Source: Metaphire vulgaris (Eukaryota > Annelida > Clitellata > Crassiclitellata > Megascolecidae). Taken from it: 64,000 nt of DNA. A program made the translations under genes and the position numbers. The notes below the pieces were generated by a model. The model saw only the letters and a program-made list of their open reading frames with translations, was not told the origin of the DNA and did no database searches. Shown here in pieces: positions 49,101 to 61,079 of this stretch. The stretch covers positions 7,272,225 to 7,336,224 of the forward strand of contig CM030837.1 of NCBI GenBank assembly GCA_018105865.1, read 5' to 3'. The first letter of the stretch is position 1; each line of letters starts with the position of its first letter.

Positions 49101-52100
49101 GGGAAGGACTTTACTTTTTACTTACTAATTCATTTATCTACATTAACTCAAATTATGTTCACATGAGAACCAGTTGTGCCATTCCATGTAGACTGACATT
49201 GAGATCAGTTGGTAAACTTATATATTGGACAATATAAAGAAATACATACATCAAAACTACAGCATACAAGATCAGGTAACCAAATGAAGCACAAATTCAA
49301 TCCAAACTATTCACTTCTATGGGAAAAGTGTTTATAGCATAGCAGGCAGGTATCAATACTATCAACCTATACTTGATAAAAAAACATAGAGGTTAGGACA
49401 ACCCAAACACAGACAATAGAAGTAGCAAACAATTTGTCCAAGGTACCCTCACAAGGGCTAGGCAGAATTTACATCTGTGATTCTTCCAGGGGCAGGAAGA
49501 TGGCATAAGTGGCTACACCCTGGACAGGCACGCTGACAGAACAAATTCTAGCCCCACCAAAGCCCCTAAGGTCAACTCAGCCTTATTCGCTAGATGGCAG
49601 TGGTAATAAATAAGAGAAGTAGCATTTAGCTGTGAGGTGAAGTGCAGGTCTTAGCATTTGGCTGGAAACCTACTCTAGGTTAATGGCGTATGCCACCTGC
49701 GTCACTGTATGCCAGAGACCGGAGATCAGCGCCGGCCCCAACACTCAAAATCAGGTATGGGAAAACCTTTACCACTATCCTTCCAAATGCATTGCAAGAG
49801 CTTCTACCATTCCATCATAATCATCATATATAACAACCTATGCTCTTGCCTGTTATTTAACATTAATCCTCAAAACTCAGATCCCCAATCATGAGAGTGA
49901 AGAGTTACTAGCAGCATACACAAAACATTCACATACTCTGACGTCATGCGATAGGCTTCGTGGAAGTCGCAGTTGTAGTAGAGGCCCTCGGCGACAGCAA
50001 CGACAACATCATAATTATCAGCAAGCTGGACAAACTTTGCAGGAGGATCCATATCTGGAGGTCGATCATACTAAAATTTAACACTCAATTTATCTCACCT
50101 GAATGCATTATTAGCATCATGTCAAGGAAACGAATACTCACCTTTAAGCAACACTGCACTAGTTTGAAGCACTGGAGGGAGTACTTTACACTTTTACTGA
50201 CGATTTTCCATTATTTACAATGCATTTACCGATATTTGCAACTTGTTGATGCAACTATAGCAGGGATGGGCAAAAGTTTACGGGTCAAATGCGACCCTGA
50301 AGCCATTTTTGCATTAATGTGCGGCCCTCTAAAACTTATGAAATATTTTAAACATTTGACGCCTCAGTGGAAAATTCAGCATTCAAATTGGAATTACACT
50401 TTGGCACTTGATCATTAACTAGAAATCGTGCTTTTAATATTTACTAACTTTTCTTCGATTTGACAGTCTTGGTTTATTAATAATTTACTTTTACTTCTTC
50501 TTCGTAGTATTCTGCCCTTAGGCAGGTTTTGTATTCCAATTTCGCCATTCATTCCTGTTCATAGCTTTCTCCTTTAAGTCTTTATAGTCCTTTTCCATCA
50601 TCCAGTCAAGTAGAAAATGGTCTTCCTTTGGAAGTTGTCCTTCTATTATTTCCTTTAGGAGTGAGTCTCCTCTCATTATATGTCCCATCCAGGCTTATTG
50701 TGTTGATCATCTCTTTCTTTTCCTCCACCTGTTTCAGCACTTCCTCGTTTGTCTTATGTTCTGTCCAGCTGATCTTCTCCATTTTTCTCAATATCCACAT
50801 TTCAAAGGCCTTTAGTCTTGTTATTTCCTCTTTTCTTAGAGTCTATGTTTCCGATCCATATTACTTTTACTTAACAGTATATAATTAATACGTTATGTTA
50901 GAGTGGTTTTGGAGACTATGAAAATTTAATTCTAAATGCGAGAAAAAATAATTTCTTCACAGACACCTTTTTGCCCATCACTGAACTATAGGAACATCCT
51001 TTGCATATCAAATAGGCAGAAGCATTCTTACATACATGTACAACTTAATTGCTACAAGAATGAATTCAGAAAATGGATTGAAACACTGACAAGCCTGCTG
51101 AACAGACAAAATGTAATTAACATAATTTCTTTAATGCTCGTGAAAGCTTAATTTATACAAATTACCTCTTTTTAGTCTATTTTAATCTTCATGACAATTT
51201 ATACAGCGCAGTAACATAGCAAGGGCCAAAGTCAAGAGTGCCTTACATACATCTTTCTTCATTATTTTCCATCATCCTCAATCCCTTTCTGGTCTGTCCC
51301 GTGTTCCTGTGACCAACTGGTTGTTGTATGTAATTTGATAATTGTGTGCAGCTGCTTTGTCAGGTATTTATTACAGAGGCCCCTCTTGGTATACAGTCTA
51401 AAGCTGTCAACATATCAAAGCACAGTGAACCTCGATACATACAGACACAGACCATTTCAACTTCCACTCCATGATGGCAGACATGCGACTGCCTGAATAA
51501 ATAAAATCTCTGACCACCCGGGTATTGAACCTGGGCTGATAGAAACAACTCCCAGTTTCAGAACTGACACTCCACAGAAAGAGCCACACGAGGCATACAA
51601 AGTGAATGAGTACATCTTCTAAGAAGAGTGACAATATAAAAACACCTAAGAGAACATACAGCACCACATATTTCACACCTTTTTAAGCATACTCTCATAC
51701 AGAAATTTCACCATGCTGAGTTCTTCTGTACTGCATTGTTTATCAAATGGCAAAGATTTGAGCAATTGCTTCTCTGTAAATAAGAAAAATTTCAACATTA
51801 AGAAAAATGCATTCAAAAAGTAAAACTCCAAGAAAGAGTGAATACTTAAAAACAGGTTAATAATTAAAACAATTTATAACTGCAGTTCTTTTTTAATTTA
51901 AGAGCTGTAGGAAATGAAAACTGAAATTGTTTGCATGTTTGCATTTGTAATAAATAACTGTCAGCATTTAAGATCAAAGAATAAGAAGCCCATGAAACAC
52001 TCTACCCTCTTCCGCTGTCATCATTTGATGCTGAACAAGACATTCAAAAGCCTCATAACAGTAAACATCTTGCTGGAGGGCTTCTTTAAAACAATTCATA

Positions 52101-55100
52101 GCTAAAGCACGATTGTCCAAAGCCTCGTAGATTTTACCACGCAACAGGCTTATTGCACTCTCCACCTAAAATGAAGCATCTCATCTAACAAAAACCCAGC
52201 AAAAGCAAAAACAGGAAAAGGTTCAGAGTCTGAAAGAAATGTTTTATCACAACAAGCTCCTCAAAAAATAACCCAAATCTACATTAGAATAATTTCATCA
52301 AAACCATCTGGAAACATCAAACTGTAACAACTATGCGTGCATGTATTATTTATTTCTAATTATCAACTTCAGTTTTCCCAAGTGTTCATAATAACAATGC
52401 TTTTTGATCCTACAGATGATCAATCAGCCTTCAATCATGAGACAAACATAGTTTTAAAAATCAAAGCTAAACACTATAGATTCAATAGACTTAACTAAGA
52501 AAACTGACTAGATGGTAAAATTGCAACTAGAAGATGACCAAATAGTAAACTATAAAAATGACTCAAGATAACTACATCAGCAATAAATTTGCAAAAACTC
52601 AAATCTATTACAAGTCACATCTTAGCCAAAACAGAGAGCCATAGTCAAGATCAAGAACTCACATTCTCAGATGGCATATCAGGATGAGGCTTTTCCAATG
52701 GAATTTTTGAAGAATCTTTTCCAGGTAAAGCCATCTCAGAGTCCACTTGATCAAGAATATTAAGCGCTTCTTGATACTCTTTGCTTGAAAACTTTGTTCA
52801 ACATAATAAAGCATATATGAAATTACTTAAATGCAAGAATTAGTTTACAGCAAATATTTGGTGATTTTGTATGGACTACTTTATGTGATGAATAAATTTT
52901 AAAATAATTTTGCAAATAAAATATTAAAGTGGAGATTCATTGCTATGTGGCGATATTCCATCAGAAAGTGGAGATAAATTGCCCGAAATCAAAAGCAAAA
53001 ATAAATAGAATTAGAGCAAATTTGAAGCTTCTGGCTGTATTAGAATGGAAATTTTTGATTTTGAACCAGAGTTACCTTGGTTCTAGCAAGCGGTCTTTTA
53101 GATGTCCGAAATAAAAATAAAGTGATTGAGGACATAAAGTGATAAAAGGATGCTGAATCTAACCTTATTATCAATTTTTTAATGTTCTCTTAGCTTCTAC
53201 ATCTCAAATTCTGAAGTATTTAAACTATTTTAAAATAATACATTGCCATGTAAAAATAAATGGCTGCCATGGCAACGGATTTGAAAATTTTAATGGATGG
53301 TAAAGGGGTTAGCTATTCTAATGTCCAAATTAAGAAAACAAAATTAATTCAGTTCAAGACTGCTATAAGCAATGAATTAATGTCACTTACTAAGCATTGA
53401 GCTCGAAGGTGCCGACCAATAAGGAATCGCAAAAAAAAATAAATTTTGGATGTCTGCTTCATCCATACAGATTACATACATATTACAATACAGATTACAT
53501 ATTTTCAAATCTTTTCTGTTCTTATTATACAACTATGCCTAGAGGATATATGCTTGTCAAAGTGGAGCATGCAAATTCATATTGAATTAAAATCATAACC
53601 AATGATTCAATATGACTAAACTTCTAATCTACCATTTACAGATCTCCTAATAAGAGTCGAGAAAATATTCAAAAAGTTATATATGAAATGGAGAGAATAC
53701 CTTGTCAAGTTTATGCGACTGAAGAAGATGGGAAGCTCTGAGATACTGCCCAGTCAAATATAATGCGTTTGCATGCCAGTAAACATCCTGAGGCTCACCT
53801 TAAAAGATTAATACAAAGAACGCATTCATGCATGATTTTCAAATCCACACATTTAATCCTAAATAAGAGACCTTGGGGCATCAAGCATCTATAGACCTGC
53901 CAAAGTACTTAAATTTTTCAAATAAAAATGTGAACCTTTTAAACGCATTGATCTAAGAACTATTTTATAAAAATACATGATACCAGTGATTTAAAATTGA
54001 TTAGGGCCATCTTCTGTCTTGAGTCAAAGGAGACAAGTTTTGATAATGCAACAGTCTCACTAATAGGTATATATTTACTAAGTTGCTAAAAGACGTTAAG
54101 GATTCACCTCCAGACAGGGAGACAACTTTGTCAGCCCAAAATAAGGCAGAATCTAATTCATGCTGGAACACAAAAAAGAATAACCTGTAAGAGACAATCT
54201 CAACAACTGTTCAACAAATTTCAGAGTAACCAATAAACAACTTCCATCATAAACATGACAAAGACTGGCAATATTTGAAAGAAATTTGATGGCAAGATTT
54301 AATAGAGATTCAGGCCAGTTTTAATAATGTTGTCACATGAAGTGAGGAATGGAGGACACGCTAGAACTATGCTCTAATTTGCTCAGCCAGTAATCTTGTT
54401 TCCTGGTATGCATCTCAATACAAATCATCACTGTCATCACTTAATCAACATATGCTGCACTGGCCCACCATCATCAACATCGAGTTGCCTGGATGGTGGT
54501 CTTTCCATGAGTGGAGTGTCCGCATCCGAGTGCAAAGTTCCACTTGCACGCTATAGCAGAGAAGCATCAGTGTCCAATCTGTTGGATCCATGACCACCGG
54601 TTTCCTAGGAAGTTACTTCCAGTCCATCGGTGGATGGCGTTCATTACGACATGGTATGGCAGTCTACACTGCTCCACATCATCATCATCATCAAAATCGC
54701 ATAGCCAGCTGGGGTCGTCTACGCTCCACTCCCTTCCCTAATTCATTTTTTCATAGTTCTGCAGGCGATGTACCGGAATCCTCAAGAATCTATGATAGCC
54801 AGGTCTTAGGTTGACCAGAGTTTAGTACCAGCATGAGACCAATGCTTTGTCGTCTGGATGCTGAGGCGTGAATAGTGATCTCAAGTAGACAGGTTTTGAC
54901 GAATGAACTGCGTGGACTTGTTATCATCTTTAAGCCAGTGTAATGACTATAGGATAGCAGAACTCTGGTGGCTCAGTTATATCGCGAGCCAGTGCATTTT
55001 GAATAGATTGCAATTTACAGATATGCTTGGAAATACTGCGAGCTTGGACCATTGAAACTACATCTTTTAATAAAAGAAAAAGTCCGTCTCACTCGATCCG

Positions 55101-55215
55101 CGTAGCACCGGACGAGACTTCGGAGCCTTTCGACGCTGCAGTCCTTCGCTTCGGTCGCCGACAGCATCTCCTCCAAATTTGCCTCCATACACCGACCATC
55201 GCCTTCATCCGCCAT
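43103..55215 (-). CDS. CDC16: Anaphase-promoting complex subunit 6, complete
   Basis: Sixteen exons: 55215-55093, 54162-54108, 53798-53701, 53453-53391, 52791-52663, 52165-52006, 51773-51679, 50070-49937, 48404-48325, 48048-47999, 47488-47292, 46136-45984, 45682-45557, 45042-44907, 43806-43716, 43275-43103. All phases agree and sum to 620 residues, the same as human CDC16. The TPR superhelix is conserved: SALFWADKVVSLSGG, GKIYEALDNRALAMNCFKEA, VVAVAEGLYYNCDFHEAY, LFYLAHKLVDLYPSNA, GPAWLVYGHSFAAENEHDQA, LLYIGLEYGLTNNSKLADRF, KWEPLLNNLGHVCRKL and HNPATYSAMGFSYALQGNYL. In the family it is a homodimeric TPR scaffold of the nuclear APC/C ubiquitin ligase that drives mitotic exit. The start ATG at 55215 gives a short acidic N-terminus differing from human. 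Exon 53453-53391 has a weak acceptor (GAAGCAG without a pyrimidine tract) and a T9 run encoding Phe-Phe. Skipping it would keep the frame. Confidence 0.96.
43980..44842. mobile_element. ~860-bp relative of the TTAA mini-elements with internal duplication
   Basis: The left end is TTAATCCCTTTACTGGC (TTAA at 43976-43979). The right end is ATGGTAAAGGGGTCAA. The interior holds two diverged copies of a ~190-bp unit. 'ggataaatcactcgaattcaaacagataaatagaattagagcgaatttgagg' words near 44306 recur as 'ggataaattgcccaaaattaaa...tagtgattttgagg' near 44490. No coding frame. It lies in a CDC16 intron. Confidence 0.65.
46467..47273. mobile_element. ~800-bp element with AGGTGCACCGAT / ATCAGTGCACCT ends
   Basis: The left AGAGGTGCACCGATTGTGCC is inverted at the right as TTTATCAGTGCACCTCC. 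Both sides have subterminal 'ccgataatcgg'/'ccgattatcggcc' palindromes. The interior is non-coding, although an open 116-codon plus-strand frame crosses it. It is in a CDC16 intron. Confidence 0.7.
48866..49130 (+). mobile_element. tRNA-derived SINE
   Basis: An A-box-like TAGAAGAGTGG (about 48871-48881) and B-box-like GGTTTGAAACC (about 48915-48925) are spaced as in tRNA. A shared body follows ('aaggtcgactcagcct...ggaaagagatcactgcc') and the element ends 'ggaaggactttactttttacttac'. It is not a functional tRNA: no cloverleaf anticodon stem that I can see. Confidence 0.7.
49484..49700 (+). mobile_element. tRNA-derived SINE, second copy
   Basis: 'ggggcaggaagatggcataagtggctac' aligns with the head of the 48866 copy. 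'ctaaggtcaactcagccttattcgctagatggcagtgg' aligns with its body and with the copy at 17641. The B-box is decayed. It lies in a CDC16 intron. Confidence 0.65.
50490..50860 (-). mobile_element. LINE 3' end (RTE-like)
   Basis: The minus-strand frame reads EMWILRKMEKISWTEHKTNE followed by EVLKQVEEKKEMINTI, the conserved post-RT segment of RTE/Ingi polymerases (E.W..R+M.+ISWT....NE.VL...). The remaining ~150 bases end in a TTC-rich simple tail on the plus strand near 50495. Frameshifted and dead. Confidence 0.75.
52925..53307. mobile_element. 5'-truncated second copy of the 43980-44842 element
   Basis: From 'ggagataaattgcccgaaatcaaaagcaaa' to the right end 'ggatggtaaaggggtta' this follows 44480-44842 in order and orientation. 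The left half, including the TTAA end, is missing. It lies in a CDC16 intron. Confidence 0.75.
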
Positions 55216-56669
55216 GCTTTTCCGCTCAAACCGGCGATAGTAAGTAAATATCTCGCATTTATAAAACGCTTACTTTTTTCCATTATTAGTGGTTGCTTTT
55301 ACTCAAGCGCGATGTATAAAACTGGAGTGGCTATGGGTAACGTAAGTCTTAATATCAATTATAAGGACGCACGTATGACGAAGTTCGAACGTGTGAAGAT
55401 AGCAGGTTTTCAGAGTTACGTTTTTATAGGAAGGGGTTGTCCATTAATTACGTAAACAAAATAGAGGGTTCTGAAAAAGCTTGACAGTTGTTGACAGGGG
55501 AGGGGGTCAAAAGAAGTTGACGTCAACAATTTCACTTTTTACAAATAATACGAGGCAGGCATGTATATTCGGTCTTGTCCTGGAGATAATAATAAGTATG
55601 AAACTCATGTGTTGTCTATGTTAGGCTGTATGCCCGGCATGCCCCGTTTGATCGCCTCTTCTTAGCCACAGTTAAACGAACCCAGAGTACGAACATCAGA
55701 CAGACATTCAAGTGCTGTCAGTTAGGCTCAAAAATCAATTCTTTTAACGTTTCACGTGTTATTTCTTTAGTATCTTTGCAGGCCATTTCACACCCCTTGG
55801 TCAGTCAGATCTGGCCCGCAATTTGAACACCCTGGATTATAATATCATCAAAGAAAGTAAATGATTTTTGAAAATGATTTAATTTTGAACTAGAAAGATA
55901 AGCTTCGCCGCAGTGCAGGATAATACGAATACCCAATCATTGAATTGAACATCATTTCAGCCAGCCAAGCTCTGCGCCACGTAATAATTAAGCCTATATG
56001 CGTTAAAATTTAATTATTGACACAACTTAAACATAGGAATGAAAGACCTGATAGATAAGCAAAAGGATCCAAAAGGATAACAAATTTCGTATCAGAGCGA
56101 CTAAACGGTCCAAAAGGTCAACAATAGTCAACAGACATACAGACATACAGATAAGGATCTTAATATTATAGATGAAAGACCTGATAGATAAGCAAAGGGA
56201 TCCAAATTTCGTAGGGTAATTTTGAATTGTCCACGGGTTACACATTCTTGCTACTTCAAGTCTTTTAAAGTGTTTAAAGTTCTGCTGCTGTCAGCTACAC
56301 AACAGATGAGTGAGTTACAGTATTTTGTGTTGTATGTTTATTATATTATTATCATCATAGTTACTTTCTGCCAGTTCATTAGCAAGCAGCAATAGCTAGA
56401 TGTGAAACTTCTCCATTTATTGTTTCCCATTGTTAGTGTCTTTCCATTGATTTCTGATATCAACTTACATGTAAAACAGAGCCTAAAATCAGACTAATAG
56501 TTTAAAAGTCTCATGCATAATGTGTAAAGCTAATTAGATCAGCTGTGGAAAACCTCTCAAAACTTTACAAAGTATCAATTTTAAGCCACCTCAAGATATG
56601 TCATTTAATTTTTTTTATATAATGAAAGTTTATGATAAAATATGACGAGGCTTTAAGGTGTCATTAGAA

Positions 56670-59600
56670 TCAACCATCCCAAACGTACTCTGATGTGTCC
56701 CATCCATAGGTCAACTGTGGAATATTATCCTACAAAGCAATAAGACAGAAATTAGTATGTCTATTAACTTCCATATTGCTGCTATCATCTGCTTATACAC
56801 AAGACAACAGAATAAAGCTCTGGACTGTTATTGCTGGGATAGCTTCTGTGTCAGACTGGAATATTCTAATCAGATCAAAAAATTTTGACTACCCAGTGAT
56901 CTTGTCAACAAGATGCAAGCCTACACAATCAAGCCTTAAAACCAGAATGACTCTCAAAAACCAAACCAATTTCATATTGAAAGTGACTGAGTTTTCTCTC
57001 TGTGGCCATATTATGGCTAAAAAATTAATGCATTTCTATTCAGCCAATATACTCCACTGTCAGAAATCTCAGAATGATGAGTATTTTGAAATGTAGAGAC
57101 ACTAAGAAAGCTCAGCCTGAACTGTGAGATGCTGCCTGTATTGAGTCTTATGAACCAACCAACAAATCCATGTCCTCAGCTGCAAGTGAAAAATCGAAAA
57201 TGTTTGAATTTTCTAGAATTCTGCCTGGATTTGTTGATTTTGGAATTGTGATATATCCTTTTTGGACACTCCATCTTAGCATCACCTGTGCTGCAGTCCG
57301 ATGGTATCTGGCATCAAGCAAAGCACAAGCATCAAAGCATCAATTCAATTTTGCTATAGACAGTACTCTCTATGTGCAAAATTCAGCATACACTGGAAAT
57401 CATATAATTTCAAATGTACAAATTAAGCAACAATATAACTGAATTCTTTCAGGCAAATTCAAACTTATATTAAAACCAAAACATTTAGCTCATATCTACT
57501 TAACGTTTGGGGCGGCGGAGGGCACTTTGTTGACAGCCCCGGTGAGGCGGGGGCCCCAGAAGAGGGGTCAAGGTTAGTTAGGGTTACCCTAACTTCTTAC
57601 TAACTTCTTAACCTAACCCTAGAAATGATGTGCTGACGACCTTTTTTTGCTCGTCAGGACATTGTTTTTTTCCAGTCATCAAACTCTGGGGCCCCCCATG
57701 GCAAAAGATGGTGATGCACTGCATGGTGATGCAGAGTGGTTAGAAGAGATTGAAGCCAACAAAAAAAGAAATCTCATTTATAGTAATGTTGGCATATAAA
57801 TTTGTTGACAGAAATGGATGTAATCATCACGGCTGGACTAGATCCAACATGATATGGATACAACCAATGGATCCAGAGTTTTAGTATCCCACAGTTGGAT
57901 TAAAAAACATAACCTATTGCATTATTTTCAAGGTTTGCTGTCTAGCAAACAGAAAGAAGTGTTTGCGCATGACAGTCTACCGTAATTGTTACACTACCAT
58001 AGAATTGTACAACATTGTACAACTGTAGATCCTAATGTATTTCGTTGTGCTTGTTTGATTATCTTGTTCCTCTGTTATCTGTGTAAAACAACATTCTGGC
58101 AATTGCATTACCGGCAAATGCATGCAAGCAAACGTTGCATCATGCTATGATATATCCAATTACCGTAATCTCAGTCGATCCTAAAAGTTTTCAAAAGTGG
58201 TTGCTTTTTAGAGACAGGAAACTATGTACAAATTTCTTGAATATTGTGACCTCTAACAATTCTTCCACATCAATGCCAATGAAACAGTGGTGTCAATCTG
58301 TAGTAAAGGTTGTGAGGGTCCACCTGTTGTTGTGCCTAACCCTAGGCCCCTAACCCTGACCCTAACCCTTTTAGCAAAATTCTTATTACTTATTAATGTT
58401 CCAAAATACCATTTGCTGATAATATCTATGTGTATTATCTATCCAGCACAACAATTTATTAAATAATCGTAAAACAGTACAATACAGATTTATTCAGATT
58501 TTTGTGAGGGTCCAATGCCTTATGGACCCTCACAACCAAATTTTTGTGAGGGTCTGGACCCCCCGGACCCTACGCGGAATTGACACCTATGCAATGAAAT
58601 CATTCTCCCCAGTAATTTTATTTCAATTCTACCAGTTGATAACGTGAAAAGCAGTGGTGAAGAGAACTTACTTTTCTGAAAGTTCAACTAACAAAGGATC
58701 ATTCAGTCTGAAGGCTCTGGCAAGAGGCGAATAACCCATGACAGCAATGTCATGTTCAAGGCAGTATTTCACCAAGTCATTTCGCCTCTGGAAAGGATGA
58801 AGTTCTATCTGGTTGACAGATGGAGTGGGAAGTCCTGCCTGTCTTAATCCTTCGAGGTGCTGAATTTCAAAATTTGACACTCCTACAGACCTAATAATAA
58901 GTAGAAACAGAACTTAGAATCAATGATGAGCAAATTTTTTACAGATTAAAATTATGCAAATATTTATTGATTAATGATAGAGTTTGAGCATTGATTTAAG
59001 TAATATGATCAAATATCTACGCTGCAATGTTTGGCTTTAAACAGAACAAGTAGGAGCAGTATTGAAATCTTTCCATTAAAAATGTCGATATTAAAAGTCA
59101 CTTGACATCAGTTTTGAAGCTTACAGTAAAGTTCCAAATTAGTTGCATTAAAACTGTAGGCCTTTATACCTACAAGCATCTCCACATTGCCTACAAGTCT
59201 TCTGAATTTAAGAGTTTTGCCTACAGCTGTAAATTTAACTGAATTCAGATCCACTTCAAATGAGAATGACAGACCGTATGACGCCCTTTGCCTTTAAGTC
59301 AAGAAGGGCTTGATAAGTGTCAACGTTCTGTCCACCATAAGGTGAATGAATTAGGAAGAGATCTACATAGTTAGTCTGCAACCTTTAAAATAAAATAAAC
59401 ACAAAAGTATTAGTAACTATTACACTCCATTCATCATTACATCATCATGGACTAAATTTATTCATGATGTTGCTTTATGCAAATAAGTTTACTCAAATCT
59501 AGCCATGCAAGCTTTCTCTAAGAAAAGCTTTTGTCAACAACAAATTCAAAGTGTTCTTTATGTCAATAAGCATCCGTCACAAGCAGCAACACTAGTACAT

Positions 59601-61015
59601 AACCTTGTATAATAACATCATAATGGTACTGTAGGCATCTTAAGCCTCACATCTACCTTCAAGTGGCAACAATAGCACTTATCGACAATAATTAGGTCAA
59701 GGCTGGCGCACGCAGGTTTATGCAAATGTGGACAGCGAGCAGCCAGTGAACATGAGGGTTACATGGCGTCAAGCAGCGCGTTTTTAAAAATAAAGCTGTT
59801 AGAATCTGACTTTCCAGGAGCAAAATTTCGTTCTAGTGATATTAAAGGTAATTATGTTGTAGAAATTAAAACGTTGGCTCGACTGCAGAACATTGTTAAC
59901 GGCATGAATTTAGTATTTAATATTGTCTAAAATACTGCTCACATTCAACCATTTACTGTCCACATTTGCATACGCATGCGCAGTGCGCGTGACCTAATTC
60001 CCGATTATAATTTTAACTATAATGCGGTTAGCCGATAAGTGCTATTAAACTTTACGAAGGCAGTGAAAAAGAAAACATTGCTGGAGCAGCTGATAAAAAC
60101 AAACCTCTCTAAACTGGCATTCACCGATGAAACTGTTTGCCAGTAGCCATGGTTTGTTGTGTACACTTTGCTGACTATAAAGATTTTATCGCGCTCAATT
60201 CCTGACTTTATGATTCCACTTCCGACGTCTGCCTCATTGCTAGAAGGATGAAACGATTGCAGAATATTAAATAATATTTGAATTCATTCACCTGAATACA
60301 GCATAAACAGTCAAAAACACATGACCAGAACTTAAAATTGGAGAAACAGACTCACTGTGAGTAATCTCATACTAGAAAAAGATTGTCAAATGTAATGTTA
60401 TACCGTATGTATAATATCTGAAAGAAAATGTGCAAGAATAAAAACTATTTCATTTTTGAAACTAAGTCATCAATGTTCAATTGTCTTGGAGAATTGACAA
60501 TCTCGGTCTTCAGTAGTCTGATCTCCCCATTGGAGGCTCAAACATTTGAGGTAGTTGTCCAACACCTGTTGCAGTATTTTTAAGCAACTGACAACTGTAA
60601 ATCATTAGCTGTATTGTATAATGAAATCTGCACATTGAGTAATAACAAGTGAACCAACAATGCATTGGCCAAATTAAAAATGAACAGACATTAACGAACA
60701 GAAGGAAAACAAATGAATTAATTATCAGAAGTGGAATCAATTTTGCCATAAAAGAAACTATCATGCAAGAGACACACTTATAAACTACATGCTCTGCTAC
60801 AGATCCACTCACCCATATATCTGAGCTGTATCAAGAAGCCTATATCCATTCTTGAGGGCAAACACCACTGTTTCTTCGGCTATCTGGCCTGCCTCGGCCT
60901 GCCAAAGGCCAAGACCATATAGAGGCATAAGCACCCCATCATTCAGTCGTACCGTACTTGAAAGATCCGTACCAACTCGAAAAGCTGAGCATGCTTCAGA
61001 CTCGGCTCTATGCAT
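56670..61015 (-). CDS. Aldo-keto reductase, six exons, one frameshift
   Basis: Exons: 61015-60813, 60240-60105, 59383-59276, 58890-58672, 57307-57160, 56729-56670. The first ATG gives a short leader then [20 protein letters not shown]. The (beta/alpha)8 catalytic residues are all recognisable: Asp in LLDTAQIYG, Tyr in QIYG, Lys in [13 protein letters not shown], His in [45 protein letters not shown] and GYITIPKS (coenzyme phosphate site) follow. It ends [15 protein letters not shown]. The family reduces aldehydes and ketones with NADPH in the cytosol; the substrate is unknown. Exon 2 carries one extra base in a T4 run (plus-strand A4 at 60179-60182). Summed exon length is 874, i.e. 291 codons plus one base. 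Splice phases otherwise agree, so this is an assembly error or a recent null allele. Confidence 0.9.
58285..58591. mobile_element. 307-bp hAT MITE, CAGTGGTGTCAAT family
   Basis: The left end is CAGTGGTGTCAATCTG and the right end GGAATTGACACCTATG. A perfect 8-bp duplication CAATGAAA occurs at 58277-58284 and 58592-58599. The interior includes a CCCTAACCCTAGG telomere-like run and 'tgtgagggtcc' repeats in both orientations. It lies in an aldo-keto reductase intron. Confidence 0.92.
59671..60046. mobile_element. 376-bp MITE with AATAGCACTTATCG inverted ends
   Basis: AATAGCACTTATCG at 59671-59684 is exactly inverted at 60033-60046. Inside are further inverted pairs: AATTAGGTCA, and TATGCAAATGTGGACAG (59719-59735) with its complement at 59957-59973. 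It carries a short ATG-to-stop frame. It lies in aldo-keto reductase intron 2. Confidence 0.85.
59763..59930 (+). CDS. 55-codon frame inside the MITE
   Basis: An ATG at 59763 opens a frame ([20 protein letters not shown] and then [20 protein letters not shown]) closed by TAA at 59928-59930. It has balanced amino-acid composition, unlike the AT-rich surroundings. A donor-like AAAG|GTAATT lies inside. It may be the first coding exon of the parental autonomous transposon's protein left in a deletion derivative. No family recognised. Confidence 0.4.
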   Translation: MASSSAFLKIKLLESDFPGAKFRSSDIKGNYVVEIKTLARLQNIVNGMNLVFNIV

Positions 61016-61079
61016 CAAACAAATGATGTCTGCAGTGCAGTTTAAACTAATGGCAAACTGATGTAGCACCCACAACAAT

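Noticed and set aside
48866..49130. tRNA gene
   Set aside because: Boxes A and B are present, but the sequence continues into a SINE body shared with two other loci and I see no proper anticodon stem.
58335..58372. True telomere or chromosome end
   Set aside because: The CCCTAA run is short, degenerate and inside a hAT MITE.
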